Assembly (NCBI GenBank): GCA_900772675.1
Contig: CAAGRM010000214.1
Span: forward strand, 1 to 6,768
Direction: 5' to 3'
DNA from: Lachnospiraceae bacterium
GTDB lineage: Bacteria > Bacillota > Clostridia > Lachnospirales > Lachnospiraceae
Length of the DNA: 6,768 nucleotides
Under the pieces are notes generated by a model. The model searched no databases. It saw only the letters and a list, made by a program, of their open reading frames with translations, and was not told the DNA's origin. Positions 5,448-6,768 of the stretch are shown piece by piece (the stretch's first letter is position 1; every line of letters begins with the position of its first letter). Position numbers and translations under genes: made by a program.

Positions 5448-6768
5448 CTATCCAATCAGAATCCGCTGCTCCGGTCTCTGAATATCGACATCTTTTCTTC
5501 CTGTTCTGCGGCGCAGTGCGACAGCCAGCGTCACCGGCCCGATTCTTCCCATAAACATAACCAGAATAACAATCACCTTTCCCATAAAAGGAAGTGTCGG
5601 CGTCAGGGAACGGGTGAGGCCCACCGTTGCAACCGCAGAAATAATTTCATACGCACAATCCAGCAGCGGGCTTCCGGTTGCGGAAATCAGCAGCACGGTG
5701 GCAGTAAAGGCTGTTGTCAGTACAAAAAAGAAAATGACGACAGCGGTACGGATATTTTCTTCCATCACTTTCCGCCCCCAGGCCACCGTATCTGAGTCTC
5801 CGCGAATATAGGAGGCAACCAGCACAACCAGAATGGCAACCGTTGTCGTCTTAACACCACCTGCCGTTCCCATGGGGGAGCCGCCGATGAACATGAGAAC
5901 CATACTTACCATTGCAGAGCTGTCCGAGAAATCGGCCTGCGGGATCGTCTCAAAGCCTGCTGTTCTTGTCGTCACAGACTGAAAAAAGGCAGCCATCACT
6001 TTCTGCGCCGGCTTCAGGCTGCCAAGTGATGACGCGTGATTCCAGTCCAGTGCAAGAATCAGCAGTGCTCCACCGAACAACAGAATCATGGTTGTCGTTA
6101 AAACCAGTTTCGTATGAAGCGTGAATCCTCGGACAAAATTTTTACGGGGCCGTTTTCCCTTCACAAGCTCCTGCACCCGCTCCATAACTTCCCACCAGAC
6201 AGGAAAACCAAGACCGCTCAAAAGAATCAGTCCCATCGTCGTAAAGTTTATCAGCGGGTTCGTTACAAACGGAGCAAAAGAGGATTCGCCAACGAGATCG
6301 ATTCCCGCATTACAGAAAGCGGAAACGGCGTGAAAAATACTGTAGCCGACTCCCTTCCAGAAGCCATACTCCGGCACAAACCAGAAGCTATACAGAACCG
6401 CCCCCGCAATCTCTACGGTTGCTGTTCCAATCAGAAGCCGGCGAACAATACCTACACTGCCCTTTAAAACCGGCAGATTGTAGGTGTCCTGGATTAATTT
6501 CCGGCTCTGCAGGCTGATTTTCCGCCGCAAAACCAGGAAAATCATCGTCAGACACGCCATAATGCCAAGACCTCCGAACTGGATTAATCCAAGGATCACA
6601 ATTTTTCCAAAAACACTCCATGTTGTAGCCGTCGGAACCGTCACAAGGCCCGTCACGCAGACGGATGTGGTTGCGGTAAACAGCGCATCAATCCAGTAAA
6701 CGCTTTTTCCGTCTGCCGCTGAAACCGGCAGGCAAAGAAGAATTGTCCCCAGCAGAATCACCGCCGCA
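5448..6768 (-). CDS. ktrB: KtrB-type potassium channel subunit, TrkH/KtrB family (5' end outside window)
   Basis: This is the membrane subunit that conducts potassium inward, with four membrane-pore-membrane repeats typical of the TrkH/KtrB/HKT superfamily. Counting from the GTG codon at 6761, the four pore loops are SVCVTGL (33-39), SAFCNAGI (147-154), SVTTRTAGF (262-270) and SAVATVGL (375-382). Each keeps the filter glycine (38, 153, 269 and 381). GGSPMGTAGGVKTTT (293-307) is the conserved segment of the third repeat that forms the gating loop below the filter. The frame is open to the window edge and the first visible residues lie inside the first hydrophobic helix, so the GTG is not the true start. 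Roughly 20-30 residues are probably missing, judged from the usual KtrB length near 445. The C-terminus ends shortly after MGRIGPVTL (404-412), normal for KtrB. The ktrA gene follows after 48 bases; the operon promoter lies outside the window. Pairing with a single-RCK partner supports KtrB over TrkH. Confidence 0.95.
   Translation of the reverse strand, partial: AAVILLGTILLCLPVSAADGKSVYWIDALFTATTSVCVTGLVTVPTATTWSVFGKIVILGLIQFGGLGIMACLTMIFLVLRRKISLQSRKLIQDTYNLPVLKGSVGIVRRLLIGTATVEIAGAVLYSFWFVPEYGFWKGVGYSIFHAVSAFCNAGIDLVGESSFAPFVTNPLINFTTMGLILLSGLGFPVWWEVMERVQELVKGKRPRKNFVRGFTLHTKLVLTTTMILLFGGALLILALDWNHASSLGSLKPAQKVMAAFFQSVTTRTAGFETIPQADFSDSSAMVSMVLMFIGGSPMGTAGGVKTTTVAILVVLVASYIRGDSDTVAWGRKVMEENIRTAVVIFFFVLTTAFTATVLLISATGSPLLDCAYEIISAVATVGLTRSLTPTLPFMGKVIVILVMFMGRIGPVTLAVALRRRTGRKDVDIQRPEQRILIG

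Noticed and set aside
6759..6761. GTG as the true start of ktrB
   Set aside because: The frame stays open to the window edge and the first residues already belong to the first membrane helix, so the real start lies outside the window.

Overview
The window reads as ordinary chromosomal DNA from a Gram-positive anaerobe of the Clostridia, most likely a gut Lachnospiraceae-type species. That placement is an inference from the mid-range base composition, strong AGGAGG-type ribosome binding sites, consensus sigma-A promoters, a KtrAB-type potassium uptake operon followed by a TrmH-family methyltransferase, and the style of the two surface proteins. No phage, insertion sequence, CRISPR, tRNA or rRNA is visible.

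Layout from left to right. Positions 1-97 hold a long imperfect inverted repeat just beyond the end of a small minus-strand gene (98-310). That gene encodes a 70-residue protein with four cysteines and has a near-perfect promoter (351-379). It is divergent from a plus-strand gene (459-2225) for a membrane-anchored DUF885 protein with an HEGFPGH putative zinc-binding motif. The rest of the window is on the minus strand. Reading right to left it holds ktrB (5' end outside the window), ktrA, a TrmH/SpoU-family RNA 2'-O-methyltransferase, and a membrane-anchored NodB-like polysaccharide deacetylase homologue. The deacetylase gene converges on the DUF885 gene, and a strong minus-strand terminator lies between them (2228-2276).

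Functionally, ktrB and ktrA encode the channel subunit and the cytosolic nucleotide-binding RCK subunit of a Ktr potassium uptake system. The methyltransferase follows ktrA so closely that the two are certainly co-transcribed and possibly translationally coupled. The deacetylase-like gene has its own promoter (3890-3918), but no strong terminator separates it from the genes upstream, so read-through is possible. The deacetylase-like and DUF885 proteins both have one N-terminal membrane segment and a large predicted extracellular domain, so both probably act at the cell surface, though nothing ties them to one pathway.

I see no clear evidence of a new multi-gene system. The items most worth a second look are the small cysteine-containing gene with its strong promoter, the fold-back structure next to it, and the divergent catalytic motifs of the deacetylase homologue.
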